Shown here piece by piece: positions 43,646 through 51,818 of a stretch of DNA of 64,000 nucleotides. Positions within the stretch are counted from its first letter, which is position 1. The number at the start of each line of letters is the position of its first letter. The stretch is from Ornithinimicrobium sufpigmenti (GTDB lineage Bacteria; Actinomycetota; Actinomycetes; Actinomycetales; Dermatophilaceae), in assembly GCF_004322775.1 (NCBI RefSeq), contig NZ_CP036403.1, forward strand, positions 3,968,001-4,032,000. Direction: 5' to 3'. A program made the position numbers and the translations under genes. Under the pieces are notes generated by a model that saw nothing but the letters and a program-made list of their open reading frames with translations, ran no database searches and was not told where the DNA came from.

Positions 43646-44089
43646 CTACGTATCGTCGGACTCACTGGCCGTGGGGACCTCGAGAAGGTCCGGGCGGCCG
43701 AACATCTGCGCGGTCTGGCGAGCCGTCGGCATCCCCGCGTCGGGGTCGGCGCCATGCTCCAGCAGCACGACCACCACCTCCTCCTCACCCTTGAAGATCG
43801 CACCGGCCAGCGGGGACTGTCCGCGGTCGTTGAGGCGGTCGACGTCGGCTCCCCGCGCGGCCAGGTCACGGACCAGGCCCGCGTGACCGTGGTAGGCCGC
43901 CAGCATGAGCAGGGTGTTGCCGTGCGGGTCGGTGAGGTCCGCCGGGGCGCCAGCGTCGACGTAGGCGGCCAGGCGGTTCGTGTCGCCGCGCCGGGCCAGG
44001 TCGAACAGGGCATGGGCCAGGTCGACCGCCTCCTGGGGCGCGGTCGACGAGGACGCGGGCTGGCCCGGGTGCTCGCTCGGCTTGCTCAT
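43646..44089 (-). CDS. Small ankyrin-repeat protein
   Basis: A 147-residue protein with about three ankyrin repeats (NRLAAYVDAGAPADLTDPHGNTLLMLAAYHGHAGLVRDLAARGADVDRLNDRGQSPLAGAIFKGEEEVVVVLLEHGADPD). There is no signal peptide or enzymatic domain. Such proteins mediate protein contacts; in bacteria similar small ankyrin proteins sometimes accompany catalases, but none is here. GAGACT lies 6 nt before ATG 44089. Confidence 0.8.
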   Translation of the reverse strand: MSKPSEHPGQPASSSTAPQEAVDLAHALFDLARRGDTNRLAAYVDAGAPADLTDPHGNTLLMLAAYHGHAGLVRDLAARGADVDRLNDRGQSPLAGAIFKGEEEVVVVLLEHGADPDAGMPTARQTAQMFGRPDLLEVPTASESDDT

Positions 44090-44137
44090 GAGGCCAGTCT
44101 CCCGCACCGGGGGTGGTGCCGCTCGCCGCGGCCGTGC

Positions 44138-45085
44138 TCAGGGGTGGTGGGCACGCTCGTGCTCGGCGTGGCCGGGGGGCTCGAGCTGGAAGGTGGAGTG
44201 CTCGACGCTGACCTCGAAGTGGGAGGCCACGCACTCCTGCAGGGCGTCGAGCAGCTGCGGGGTGCAGCCCTCCCGCCAGCACCGCTCCTCCACGACGACG
44301 TGGGCGGTCAGGACGGGCAGGCCGGTGTCGATCCGCGAGGCGTGCAGGTCGTGGATGTCGGCCACGTGCTCCAGCTCCATCAGGTGGGCCCGGACGTCCT
44401 CCAGGTCCAGCCCGGGCGGGGTGGCCTCGAGCAGCACGCTGCCGGCCTCGCGCAGGATCACGACGGCCCGCGGCATGATCAGCAGCGCGATGAGGATGCC
44501 GGCGACCGCGTCCGCCCGGTGCCAGCCGAGGGTGAGGATGAGCACGGCACCGACGATCACCGCGACCGAGCCCAGGGCGTCGTTGACGACCTCCAGGAAG
44601 GCGGCCCGCAGGTTGAGGTTGGCCCGGCGTCCGCCGGCGAGCACGGCCAGGGCGATCAGGTTGGCGACGAGACCGACCGCGCCGAAGACCAGGACCCACT
44701 GGCCGGAGATCTCCGGCGGCTCGGTGGCCAGCAGCCGCCGGACACCCTCGACGAGGGCGAAGGCCCCCACACCGAGCAGCACGGTGGCCTGCGCGCCGGC
44801 CGCCAGCACCTCGACCCGGGCGAACCCCCAGGTCCGCCGCGGGTTCGGCGGACGCTCCATCAGCGTCGCGGCGACCAGGGCGAGGAGCAGCCCGGCGCTG
44901 TCGGTGATGCCGTGCACAGCGTCGACGAGCAGGGCCAAGGACCCGGTGAGGGCCGCGCCGACGACCTGCGCCAGGACGACGACCAGGGTCAGCCCGAAGG
45001 CGATCGCCAGGCGCGGCCGGGTCGCCGAGGCGTGGTCATGACCGTGGCCGTGACCACCGCCCTGCGTCTGGCCCTCGCCCTCCAT
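44138..45085 (-). CDS. Cation diffusion facilitator (CDF) metal exporter
   Basis: A 315-residue membrane protein with a His-rich N-terminus (GGGHGHGHDH), six predicted helices and a cytosolic C-terminal domain. Helix 2 carries DAVHGITD (HxxxD), while helix 5 has EVVNDALGS, giving ExxxD where zinc carriers usually have HxxxD, so metal preference may differ. It would export Zn, Co, Ni or Cd by proton antiport. A CsoR/RcnR-like palindrome lies 50 bp upstream in the divergent gap. Confidence 0.87.
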   Translation of the reverse strand: MEGEGQTQGGGHGHGHDHASATRPRLAIAFGLTLVVVLAQVVGAALTGSLALLVDAVHGITDSAGLLLALVAATLMERPPNPRRTWGFARVEVLAAGAQATVLLGVGAFALVEGVRRLLATEPPEISGQWVLVFGAVGLVANLIALAVLAGGRRANLNLRAAFLEVVNDALGSVAVIVGAVLILTLGWHRADAVAGILIALLIMPRAVVILREAGSVLLEATPPGLDLEDVRAHLMELEHVADIHDLHASRIDTGLPVLTAHVVVEERCWREGCTPQLLDALQECVASHFEVSVEHSTFQLEPPGHAEHERAHHP

Positions 45086-45135
45086 CCGCCCGGCCTCCTA
45101 TCCATCGTGCGTCCGCGTACCGACCCAGCCTACCG

Positions 45136-45154
45136 CATACCCCCAAGGGGTATG
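45136..45154. promoter_or_regulatory. CsoR/RcnR-like metal operator
   Basis: CATACCCC-CAA-GGGGTATG is a perfect inverted repeat with 8-bp arms and G/C tracts, the hallmark of CsoR/RcnR/FrmR-family operators. It lies between the CDF gene and the HEAT gene, 51 bp and 63 bp from their starts. No CsoR-type gene is in the window. Confidence 0.65.
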
Positions 45155-45217
45155 GGGGGTGAGACGCTGGGGGTTGCGGGCGGGAGGGCCGTCCGCAGTG
45201 ACCGGGAAGGAGAGCGA

Positions 45218-46012
45218 ATGAGCACCGAGACCCCGTTGCAGGAGGCCCTGCGCGCGGCGTTGTCCCCCGACCCGATGGTGCGGCAGCGCGGCGCACTGCG
45301 GCTGGGCACCGTGGCCGACGCGAGCGTCGCCGGTGACCTGGTGGCGCTGCTGGTGTCCGAGCCGGACCCGTTCGTGCGCGAGACGCTCACCTGGGCGGTG
45401 GTGCGCCAGGCGCCGGCCACCGTCCCGCCCCTGCTCGCCGCGCTGGCGGGGGAGGACGAGTCCCGGGCACAGGTGCTGCACGCGCTGTCCAAGATCCAGG
45501 ACCCGCAGAGCGTGGAGCACGCGCTGCCCCTGGTCCGCGACCCTCACCCCCTGGTCGCTGCCAAGGCGTGGTGGGTGGTCGGACGGACCGCCGTCCCCGG
45601 GACCGCGCCCGTCCTGCTGGACCTGCTCGGTCGCCAGCGGGACGAGGAGCAGCGCCGCGCGCTGACCAGGGCGCTGGCGCAGATGGGCGAGGTGGCGGTG
45701 CCCGGTCTGGCGGACGCGCTGGCTGCGGAGGACCCCGAGGTCCGCCGGCACGCCGCCGAGGTGCTGGTCGCGGTCGGCGACCCCGCGGTCGGAGCCCTGG
45801 AGGCGCTGCTCGCGGCCGCGCAGGGCGAGGACCGGGAGCTGGCCATGCTCGCGCTGGAGGCGCTCGGCCCGCTCGACGCACCGGAGGTGGACGAGGTGCT
45901 GCTGCGTCTCCGGGACGGCGGCAGCCGCTGGCTCGCCACGGTCGCGGACTGGTTGATCGGCGACCGGGCCGAGCGGCGGGCCCGGCAGCGGGACCGGGCC
46001 GAGCGCCGTTAG
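45218..46012 (+). CDS. HEAT-repeat protein
   Basis: A 264-residue alpha-solenoid of HEAT/PBS-lyase-type repeats (DPFVRETLTWAVVRQAPATVPPLLAAL; DPHPLVAAKAWWVVGR; DPEVRRHAAEVLVAVGDPAVGALEALL). It has no enzymatic motif and ends in a basic tail (RAERRARQRDRAERR). ATG 45218 is preceded by GGAAGGAGAG. It shares its promoter gap, with the metal-type palindrome, with the divergent CDF exporter, so it could be a metal-stress gene; that is inference. Confidence 0.8.
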   Translation: MSTETPLQEALRAALSPDPMVRQRGALRLGTVADASVAGDLVALLVSEPDPFVRETLTWAVVRQAPATVPPLLAALAGEDESRAQVLHALSKIQDPQSVEHALPLVRDPHPLVAAKAWWVVGRTAVPGTAPVLLDLLGRQRDEEQRRALTRALAQMGEVAVPGLADALAAEDPEVRRHAAEVLVAVGDPAVGALEALLAAAQGEDRELAMLALEALGPLDAPEVDEVLLRLRDGGSRWLATVADWLIGDRAERRARQRDRAERR

Positions 46013-46092
46013 CCGGCCGCTGCCGGGTCACACCGTGGCGTCGCTGCGTCTGTGTCGGGTCACTGTCAGTGGCCGCTCCTAGGCTGCCGGGC

Positions 46093-47343
46093 ATGTACTC
46101 GACCGTCGCCATCAGCGGATACCGGTCCCTGCGGGACGTGGTGCTCCCGCTGGGTCGGCTGACCGTGGTGACCGGTGCGAACGGCACCGGCAAGTCCAGC
46201 GTCTACCGCGCCCTGCGCCTGCTGGCCGCCTGCGGCCGCGGCGAGGTGGTGGGCGCACTCGCCCGCGAGGGCGGCCTGGAGTCCGCGCTGTGGGCCGGCC
46301 CGGAGTCGCTCGGGCAGGCTCGGCGCGGCCATGACGTGCAGGGCGGCATGCGCAAGGGGCCGATCTCCGTGCGGCTGGGGGTGGGCGGTGCGGAGCCGGG
46401 CGCGGCGTCATACCTCGTCGACCTGGGGATCCCGGTGCAAGGGGTGGTCGTCGACGCCGAGGGCGGCCGCCGGCCGTCCGCCTTCAACCGGGACCCCGAG
46501 GTCAAGCGGGAGGCGGTGTGGGCGGGACCGGTGATGCGGCCCGCGACCCTCGCCGCCCGGCGCAAGCACTACTCGGTGGAGCTGCGCGGCGAGGACGGGG
46601 TATGGCGCAAGGCCCCCGTCAGCGTCGCGCCCTGGGCCAGCATCCTCAGCGAGATCGTGGACCCGCTGGACGCGCCGGAGGTGTGGGCGGTGCGGGAGGA
46701 GCTGCGCTCGTGGCGCTTCTACGACGGCTTCCGGGTCGACGCCGACGCGCCGGCCCGCCGACCGCAGGTGGGCACCCGCACCTGGGCGCTGGCGGAGGAC
46801 GGCGCAGACCTCGCGGCTGCGCTGCAGACGATCGAGGAGGACTCGCCGGGGGTCCTGGACGAGGCCGTGGCCGACGCCTTCGACGGAGCCCGGCTGCGGG
46901 TCGCGGTGACCGACGGGCTCTTCGACGTCGAGCTGCACCAGCCGGGGATGCTGCGCCCGTTGCGCTCGGCCGAGCTCTCCGACGGGACGCTGCGCTACCT
47001 GCTGTGGCTGGCGGCGCTGATGACGCCCGTGCCGCCCCGGTTGATGGCGCTCAACGAGCCGGAGACCAGCCTGCATCCTTCTCTCGTGCCGCCGCTGGCG
47101 CGCGCGATCGTCCGGGCCTCGACCCGCGCGCAGGTCGTGGTCGTGACCCACTCGGCGACGTTGGTCGAGGCACTGACCGAGACGCTGGGCGCTGCGGTCG
47201 ACCAGGGCGAGCTCGACGATCCCGTGGGGCACGACGGGGTGGCCGACCTGCGCCTGGTGGAGCTGACCAAGGACCTCGGGGAGACCCTGGTCGTGGGGCA
47301 GGGGATGCTCAGTACGCCGTCGTGGGAGTGGGGGCGGAGGTGA
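46093..47343 (+). CDS. AAA-family ATPase (predicted, SMC/RecF-like)
   Basis: A 416-residue ATPase: Walker A is VTGANGTGKSS near residue 28, a middle insert covers about residues 50-280, then a signature-like LSDGTLRYLLWLAAL and Walker B MALNEPETSLHP, followed by VVVTHSATLVEAL (His switch). This is the AAA_21/OLD-like layout without a TOPRIM nuclease domain. Such stand-alone ATPases sometimes belong to defence systems, but no effector gene is adjacent, only the convergent polymerase. TAGGCT lies 7 nt before ATG 46093. Confidence 0.8.
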   Translation: MYSTVAISGYRSLRDVVLPLGRLTVVTGANGTGKSSVYRALRLLAACGRGEVVGALAREGGLESALWAGPESLGQARRGHDVQGGMRKGPISVRLGVGGAEPGAASYLVDLGIPVQGVVVDAEGGRRPSAFNRDPEVKREAVWAGPVMRPATLAARRKHYSVELRGEDGVWRKAPVSVAPWASILSEIVDPLDAPEVWAVREELRSWRFYDGFRVDADAPARRPQVGTRTWALAEDGADLAAALQTIEEDSPGVLDEAVADAFDGARLRVAVTDGLFDVELHQPGMLRPLRSAELSDGTLRYLLWLAALMTPVPPRLMALNEPETSLHPSLVPPLARAIVRASTRAQVVVVTHSATLVEALTETLGAAVDQGELDDPVGHDGVADLRLVELTKDLGETLVVGQGMLSTPSWEWGRR

Positions 47344-47359
47344 TGCAGGGAGGGGCAGC

Positions 47360-49045
47360 TCAGTCCGCCTGGTCGTAGGACTCGACCACCGCCACGTCCA
47401 GGGGGAACTCCACCGGGAAGCCGCCGAAGAGCAGCTGGCCGGCTGCCCGCGCGGCCTCGCGGACCGCCTCGGCGACGACGTCGGCATACTGCTGCGGCGT
47501 GTGCACGATGACCTCGTCGTGCAGGAAGTAGACCAGCTCGGGCCGGGGCGCACCCGCCGACGCCTGGCCTGCGAAGGTGTCGTCGAGGACCCGTCGCAGG
47601 TGGCCCAGCCAGCACAGCGCCCACTCGGCGGCCGTTCCCTGGACCACGAAGTTGCGGGTGAACCGGCCCCAGTCCCGGGCCGCCTGCCGGGCCCGGCGCT
47701 CCGCGGCGTCCCCCGCGCCGGGGTGCTGGGCGGCGTCCTGCAGCTCGTGCCACCGCGGGGAGGGCGGCGGGGAGGTCCGACCGAGCCAGGTCCGGACCTG
47801 GTCGCCCCGTTCACCGGCCTGCGCTGCGGCGTCCACGAGCCCGATCGCCCGGGGGTAGGCGCGGCGCAGGACCGGCATGAGCGCCCCGGCCTGGCCGCTC
47901 GTCGCGCCGTACATGGCGCCGAGCATGGCCATCTTGGCCAGCTGCCGGCTGGCGAGCACCCCCTGGTCGACGAGCCCTTGGTAGAGGTCGCCGGCGGCCG
48001 CGGCGCGTGCCATCACCTCGTCCCCAGACATCGCGGCGAGCACGCGCGGCTCGAGCTGGGCGGCGTCGGCCACGACCAGCCGCCACCCGGGCTCGGCCCG
48101 GACCGCGGCACGGATCTGGCGCGGAAGCTGCAGGGCGCCACCGCCCCGGCTGGCCCACCGTCCGGTCACCACCCCGCCCACCACCCAGTCGGGGCGGAAG
48201 CGGTCGTCCTGCACCCAGGACGCCAGCCAGGCCCAGCCGTTGGCCGTGTGCAGCCTGCTGAGCTTGCGATAGGCCAGCAGCGGAGGGATGACCGGGTGGT
48301 CGATCCGCTCCAGCTCCCACTGCCGGGTGGTGGCCACCTCCAGCCCGGCCCGGCGCAGCGCAGCGATCAGGTCCGGCGCGGAGTCGGGGTTGAGCCCGGG
48401 CGCTGCGAGGGCCTCGCGGATCTCCGCGCAGAGCTCGGTCATCCGGGCCGGACGGCCGCCCTGCGCGTGCGGCTCGCCGAGCAGCTCGCGCAGCAGGCGC
48501 TCATGGGTCGCCGAGCTGAACGGCACCCCGACCTGGTTCAGCTCCTGGGCGATGAGCGCGCCGACCGACTCCGCGTGACAGAGCAGGCGCAGCCTGGAGT
48601 CACCCACCTGCGTCAGGCACTCCTGCTGGGCGAGGTGCTCGGCCAGGCACTCCTCGATCGTGGGGCCGGTGCTCGGCAGGTCGAAGAGGGTCGTGCCCGG
48701 GTCCTCCTGCGCCGCGGCAGCGTGGTGCCCGACGTCGGTCCCCGGCAGGTCGAGCGCCGAGACCGGGCCCCCGGCGTAGGCGGTGTCGGCCGCGGCGGCT
48801 GCCCGGCGCAGGATGGCCCGGACCAGGCGCAGGTCGACGGCATGCCGCACCCGCACCCCGCCGCGCAGCAGCACGGCATACACCTCGGCGGAGTCCGCCC
48901 ACACCCACCGCACTCCTCCGACCTCCTGGCTCGCCGCCCAGCCGGGCAGCTCGGCGCGCGGCAAGCTCCAGCGCTCCCCGGGCGCTCCCTCCCGGACCTG
49001 CACGATGTGGGCCACGCCGTCGGCGAGCGCCACGACGAGGTCCAT
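47360..49045 (-). CDS. PolA-like bifunctional 3'-5' exonuclease/DNA polymerase (actinobacterial type)
   Basis: A 561-residue family A polymerase-like protein. Motif A is VVADAAQLEPRVLAAMSGD (DYSQIELR in PolA), motif B region is RQLAKMAMLGAMYGATSG, and motif C is FLHDEVIVHT, with the HDE intact. Residues 1 to about 180 correspond to a reduced or degenerate 3'-5' exonuclease domain; a 5'-3' exonuclease domain is absent. It is a second polymerase besides the genomic PolA; its role is unknown, with repair likely. TATCCT lies 6 nt before ATG 49045. It converges on the AAA ATPase with 16 bp between stops. Confidence 0.85.
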   Translation of the reverse strand: MDLVVALADGVAHIVQVREGAPGERWSLPRAELPGWAASQEVGGVRWVWADSAEVYAVLLRGGVRVRHAVDLRLVRAILRRAAAAADTAYAGGPVSALDLPGTDVGHHAAAAQEDPGTTLFDLPSTGPTIEECLAEHLAQQECLTQVGDSRLRLLCHAESVGALIAQELNQVGVPFSSATHERLLRELLGEPHAQGGRPARMTELCAEIREALAAPGLNPDSAPDLIAALRRAGLEVATTRQWELERIDHPVIPPLLAYRKLSRLHTANGWAWLASWVQDDRFRPDWVVGGVVTGRWASRGGGALQLPRQIRAAVRAEPGWRLVVADAAQLEPRVLAAMSGDEVMARAAAAGDLYQGLVDQGVLASRQLAKMAMLGAMYGATSGQAGALMPVLRRAYPRAIGLVDAAAQAGERGDQVRTWLGRTSPPPSPRWHELQDAAQHPGAGDAAERRARQAARDWGRFTRNFVVQGTAAEWALCWLGHLRRVLDDTFAGQASAGAPRPELVYFLHDEVIVHTPQQYADVVAEAVREAARAAGQLLFGGFPVEFPLDVAVVESYDQAD

Positions 49046-49087
49046 GGGCGAAGGATAGGGCCGCGGGACGCACCTCCTGGCCGCGCC

Positions 49088-49170
49088 GTGTCGCCGGTGG
49101 GCGTCACACCGTGTCGCCGGTCGGCGTCAAACCGTGTCGCCGGTCGACGTCAGACCGTGTCGTCGGTGGA
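49088..49170. repeat. 23-bp tandem array at the SGNH-hydrolase stop
   Basis: Three 23-bp units (49088, 49111, 49134) and a partial one (49157) opening GTGTCGCCGGTCGG or close variants. The SGNH-hydrolase stop codon (49150-49152) lies in the third unit; the array ends 42 bp upstream of the polymerase start. The unit's first 14 bp equal those at 19554-19640 although the second halves differ. Confidence 0.9.
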
Positions 49171-50019
49171 GGAGTCGGTCGGGGAGACCGGCTCGCGCCA
49201 TACCTCCAGCGGGAGCACGTCCGGGCGCTTGGCCGAGCGGCCGTCGCCGGAGCTCTCGCCGCGCAGCCGCCGGCGGATCCACGGCCGCAGGTGCGCGGCG
49301 ATCCACTCGCGGTTGGCGCGCACCGACTCGAACCGGCTGAGCGGCGGGAGTGCCTCGAGGGGCTCGCGCCAGTCGCGCAGGTCGGGCTCCAGGCCGAGGG
49401 TCCAGGCGGCCTGGGCGGCGACCCTGGCGTGCCCCTCGGAGGAGAGGTGGATGCGGTCCCCGCCCCACATCCGCGGGTCGCGCAGCGCGGCGAGGGTGTA
49501 GATGTCGACGACGTAGGAGCCGGTGCGCTGTGCGATGCCCCAGAGGTGGGCGGTGTACTCGACCATGCGCGGGTGGACCCGGTTGACCAGCGGCGTCAGC
49601 GACACGTCGGGAGCGGTGACGAGGACGACGTCGGCGCCGGTCGCGCGGATCTCCGTGGTGGCCTCCTCCAGCTTGGCCATCACCTCGGGGAGGGAGACCT
49701 TGGGCCGCAGCACGTCGTTGCCGCCGGCGGACAGGCTCACCAGGTCGGGCGTCAGCTGCAGCGCCGGTGGCAGCTGCTCCTCCAGGACGGCGTCGATCAG
49801 CCGGCCCCGGATCGCCAGGTTGGCGTAACCGAACGGCACATCGGCCTCGCCGTTGCGACGCGCCAGCCGGTTCGCCAGCCGGTCGGCCCACCCGACGTAC
49901 TCACCCTCGCGCCGCGGGTCGGCGTCGACCATGCCCTCGGTGAACGAGTCACCGATCGCCACGAAGCGCTGCCACCACCGCAGCTCGACGGGCTCGACGG
50001 AGTCGTGGGACGTGGTCAT
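49150..50019 (-). CDS. SGNH/GDSL-type esterase
   Basis: A 289-residue hydrolase of the SGNH fold: block I VAIGDSFTEG with the catalytic Ser, block II Gly in NLAIRGRL, block III GGND, block V DRIHLSSEGH with the Asp/His pair. There is no signal peptide, so it is probably cytosolic; the substrate is unknown. ATG 50019 is chosen because TACGCT lies 6 nt upstream; the open frame upstream is translated CGTACGTGG repeat. The last codons (DSSTDDTV) fall in the 23-bp repeat array, so the array has shaped the C-terminus. Confidence 0.85.
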   Translation of the reverse strand: MTTSHDSVEPVELRWWQRFVAIGDSFTEGMVDADPRREGEYVGWADRLANRLARRNGEADVPFGYANLAIRGRLIDAVLEEQLPPALQLTPDLVSLSAGGNDVLRPKVSLPEVMAKLEEATTEIRATGADVVLVTAPDVSLTPLVNRVHPRMVEYTAHLWGIAQRTGSYVVDIYTLAALRDPRMWGGDRIHLSSEGHARVAAQAAWTLGLEPDLRDWREPLEALPPLSRFESVRANREWIAAHLRPWIRRRLRGESSGDGRSAKRPDVLPLEVWREPVSPTDSSTDDTV

Positions 50020-50040
50020 GGGCTCAGCGTAGGAGGCGTC

Positions 50041-50085
50041 GTGGCGTACGTGGCGTGCATGGCGTACGTGGCGTACGTAGGCCTT
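50041..50085. repeat. Short CGTACGTGG tandem repeat
   Basis: About five imperfect copies of a 9-bp unit (GTGGCGTAC / GTGGCGTGC / ATGGCGTAC) just upstream of the SGNH-hydrolase promoter. No function is known; it may be slippage-prone. Confidence 0.7.
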
Positions 50086-50120
50086 CAGTCGAGGGAGGCG
50101 GGCGTTCCCGCCGGAACGCA

Positions 50121-50157
50121 CCGCGCCCGGTCACCCACGAGGGGCGACCGGGCGCGG
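50121..50157 (-). terminator. Hairpin terminator of the HU gene
   Basis: Perfect 12-bp arms (CCGCGCCCGGTC at 50121-50132; GACCGGGCGCGG at 50146-50157) with a 13-base loop, 18 bp past the HU stop on the minus strand. There is no U-tract. Confidence 0.7.
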
Positions 50158-50174
50158 CAAGAACCGTGTCTGGC

Positions 50175-50450
50175 TCAGCTGGAGACGCGCTCCTTCAGCT
50201 TGGAACCGGCCTTGAAGGCGGGGGCCTTGCTCGCGGCGATTTGGATCTCGGCGCCGGTCTGCGGGTTGCGGCCCGTGCGGGCGGCGCGCTCACGCACCTC
50301 GAAGGTGCCGAAGCCCGGGAAGGAGACCTTCTCACCCTTGGCGAGCTCGGCGGCGATGGCCTCCAGGACGGAGCTGACAGCCTTCTCGGCGGCAGCCTGG
50401 GTCATGCCCGCCTCGCGGGCAACGGCCTCGACAATGACCTTCTTGCTCAT
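50175..50450 (-). CDS. hup: HU-family DNA-binding protein
   Basis: A 91-residue nucleoid protein. MSKKVIVEAVAREAGMTQ...SFPGFGTFEVRERAARTGRNPQTGAEIQI carries the HU/IHF signature, and the C-terminus KAPAFKAGSKLKERV closes the fold. It binds and bends DNA. Unlike some actinobacterial HU proteins it lacks a long Lys/Ala-rich tail. A GC-rich hairpin follows the stop. It is monocistronic and divergent from the CobC-like gene. Confidence 0.95.
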   Translation of the reverse strand: MSKKVIVEAVAREAGMTQAAAEKAVSSVLEAIAAELAKGEKVSFPGFGTFEVRERAARTGRNPQTGAEIQIAASKAPAFKAGSKLKERVSS

Positions 50451-50565
50451 GGGTACAGCCCTTTCATCGTGCTGACATGTCGGTCAACCGTAGGCAGACG
50501 CCGGGCGTCTTGGCCACCAGGGGGCCCCGGCGCGTCGCGGAAAAAGCGGCCGTAGAGTGCCTTTC

Positions 50566-51543
50566 GTGCCTCGATCCCGCCCGTTCGCGCCCGCCGTGGC
50601 GCCCCTGGTGGTGCCTCCGGCCGGCACCCACGGCGGGGACGGACCCGCCGTGGAGGCGGCCCTGGGTCTGGCTCCCGGGAGCCTGCTGGACCTCTCGCAG
50701 AACATGAACCCGGTCTCCCCTCCCGTGGCCCCGGTGGTCTCGCGGCACCTGGCGGCGCTGGGGCATTACCCCGACGACCGCGAGGCGACGCGGGTGCTCG
50801 CCGAGGCGCTCGGCGTCGATCCCGGCAGGGTCCTGCTGACCAACGGGGGCAGCGAGGCGATCCACCTGGTCACCGCGGTCCTCGGCGGGCGGGTGCGCGA
50901 GGAGCCGGAGTTCGGGCTGCACCCCCGCGGGAGCGAGGGCCCGGTATGGCGCACCGACCCGCACTCCCCCACCGGTCGGCTCGCCGACCCGCAGGAACGG
51001 GCCGACGTCTGGGACGAGGCGTTCTACGCCGTCGCGACCGGCGGGTGGACGGCGCTCGGGACGCCGGCCCGCGATCGGGCCGTGGTGGTGGGTTCGCTGA
51101 CCAAGACCTTCTCCTGCCCGGGCCTGCGCCTGGGGTATGTCGTGGTGCCGGAAGGCCCGGTCGCCGCCCGGGACGGCTCCTCGCTGGGCCCTGAGGAGCT
51201 GCGGGTGCGGCTGCTCCGGGCCCAGCCGCACTGGCCAGTCTCAGCCCTGGCGCTGGCCGTGCTGCCAGACCTGCTGGCTGACGCGGACCTGCCCGGTTGG
51301 GCAGCGCGGATCGGTCAGCTGCGGCAGGATCTCGTGGGCGTCCTGGAGAGCGCCGGGCTGCAGGTGCAGGCGGCGGACGCCCCGTGGGTGCTGGTGCACG
51401 AGCCGGGGCTGCGCGAGCGGCTCGCCCCGCGCGGGGTGCTGGTCCGGGACTGCGCCAGCTTCGGCCTCCCGGACGTCTTCCGGATGGCGGTCCCGGGCCC
51501 CTCCGGGCTGGAACGGGTCGCTACCGCGGTCGCTCAGGCCTGA
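50566..51543 (+). CDS. CobC/HisC-like PLP aminotransferase (threonine-phosphate decarboxylase type)
   Basis: A 325-residue compact fold-type I PLP enzyme. LSQNMNPVSPPV, LGHYPDDREATRVLAEALG, LLTNGGSEAIHLV, the PLP lysine in GSLTKTFSCPGLRLGY and RDCASFGLPDVFRMAV fit the CobC/histidinol-phosphate aminotransferase group. In cobalamin assembly CobC makes (R)-1-amino-2-propanol phosphate from threonine phosphate. The middle region (EPEFGLHPRGSEG...HSPTGRL) is shorter than in HisC. GTG 50566 is preferred to GTG 50557 because TAGAGT lies 7 nt upstream. It precedes the riboswitch and is not under its control, but the context supports the CobC role. Confidence 0.72.
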   Translation: MPRSRPFAPAVAPLVVPPAGTHGGDGPAVEAALGLAPGSLLDLSQNMNPVSPPVAPVVSRHLAALGHYPDDREATRVLAEALGVDPGRVLLTNGGSEAIHLVTAVLGGRVREEPEFGLHPRGSEGPVWRTDPHSPTGRLADPQERADVWDEAFYAVATGGWTALGTPARDRAVVVGSLTKTFSCPGLRLGYVVVPEGPVAARDGSSLGPEELRVRLLRAQPHWPVSALALAVLPDLLADADLPGWAARIGQLRQDLVGVLESAGLQVQAADAPWVLVHEPGLRERLAPRGVLVRDCASFGLPDVFRMAVPGPSGLERVATAVAQA

Positions 51544-51596
51544 GCCTTCGCCGGTCCGCGTGCCGATCGCCCCGGGGCCACCGGCGACCGGGAGGG

Positions 51597-51720
51597 AGTA
51601 GAGTGGCGCCGTCGTGCAGACGAAGTCCGGTGCAAAACCGGCACTGTCCCGCAACGGTGGAGTCCCCTGACCATGCCAGGTCACGGCGGACCGAGTCCGG
51701 TCGAACTGCCCGATGATCCG
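51597..51720 (+). ncRNA. Cobalamin (AdoCbl) riboswitch
   Basis: The leader contains the conserved CAAAACCGGCACTGTCCCGC core (from about 51632), followed by the B12-box-like GCCAGGTCACGGCGGACC near 51675. It lies 276 bp downstream to 100 bp upstream of the btuF start, in the 275-bp gap after the CobC-like gene. By analogy it reduces expression of the transport and salvage operon when adenosylcobalamin is plentiful. Exact boundaries are approximate. Confidence 0.9.
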
Positions 51721-51818
51721 CAACCACTCGCCCTCGAGGACATAGGGCCGGTTCGGACGGCGGACCGGTCATAGGTCCTGTCGCTCGAGACCAGCTACCT
51801 CGACCGACAGGAGACCAC

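Noticed and set aside
46093..49045. Two-gene anti-phage defence operon
   Set aside because: The genes are convergent, not co-transcribed, and neither has a recognisable effector domain of a known defence system.
49088..49170. CRISPR-like or iteron origin array
   Set aside because: Units of 23 bp are contiguous without spacers, no replication initiator gene is nearby, and the same unit occurs between other convergent genes.
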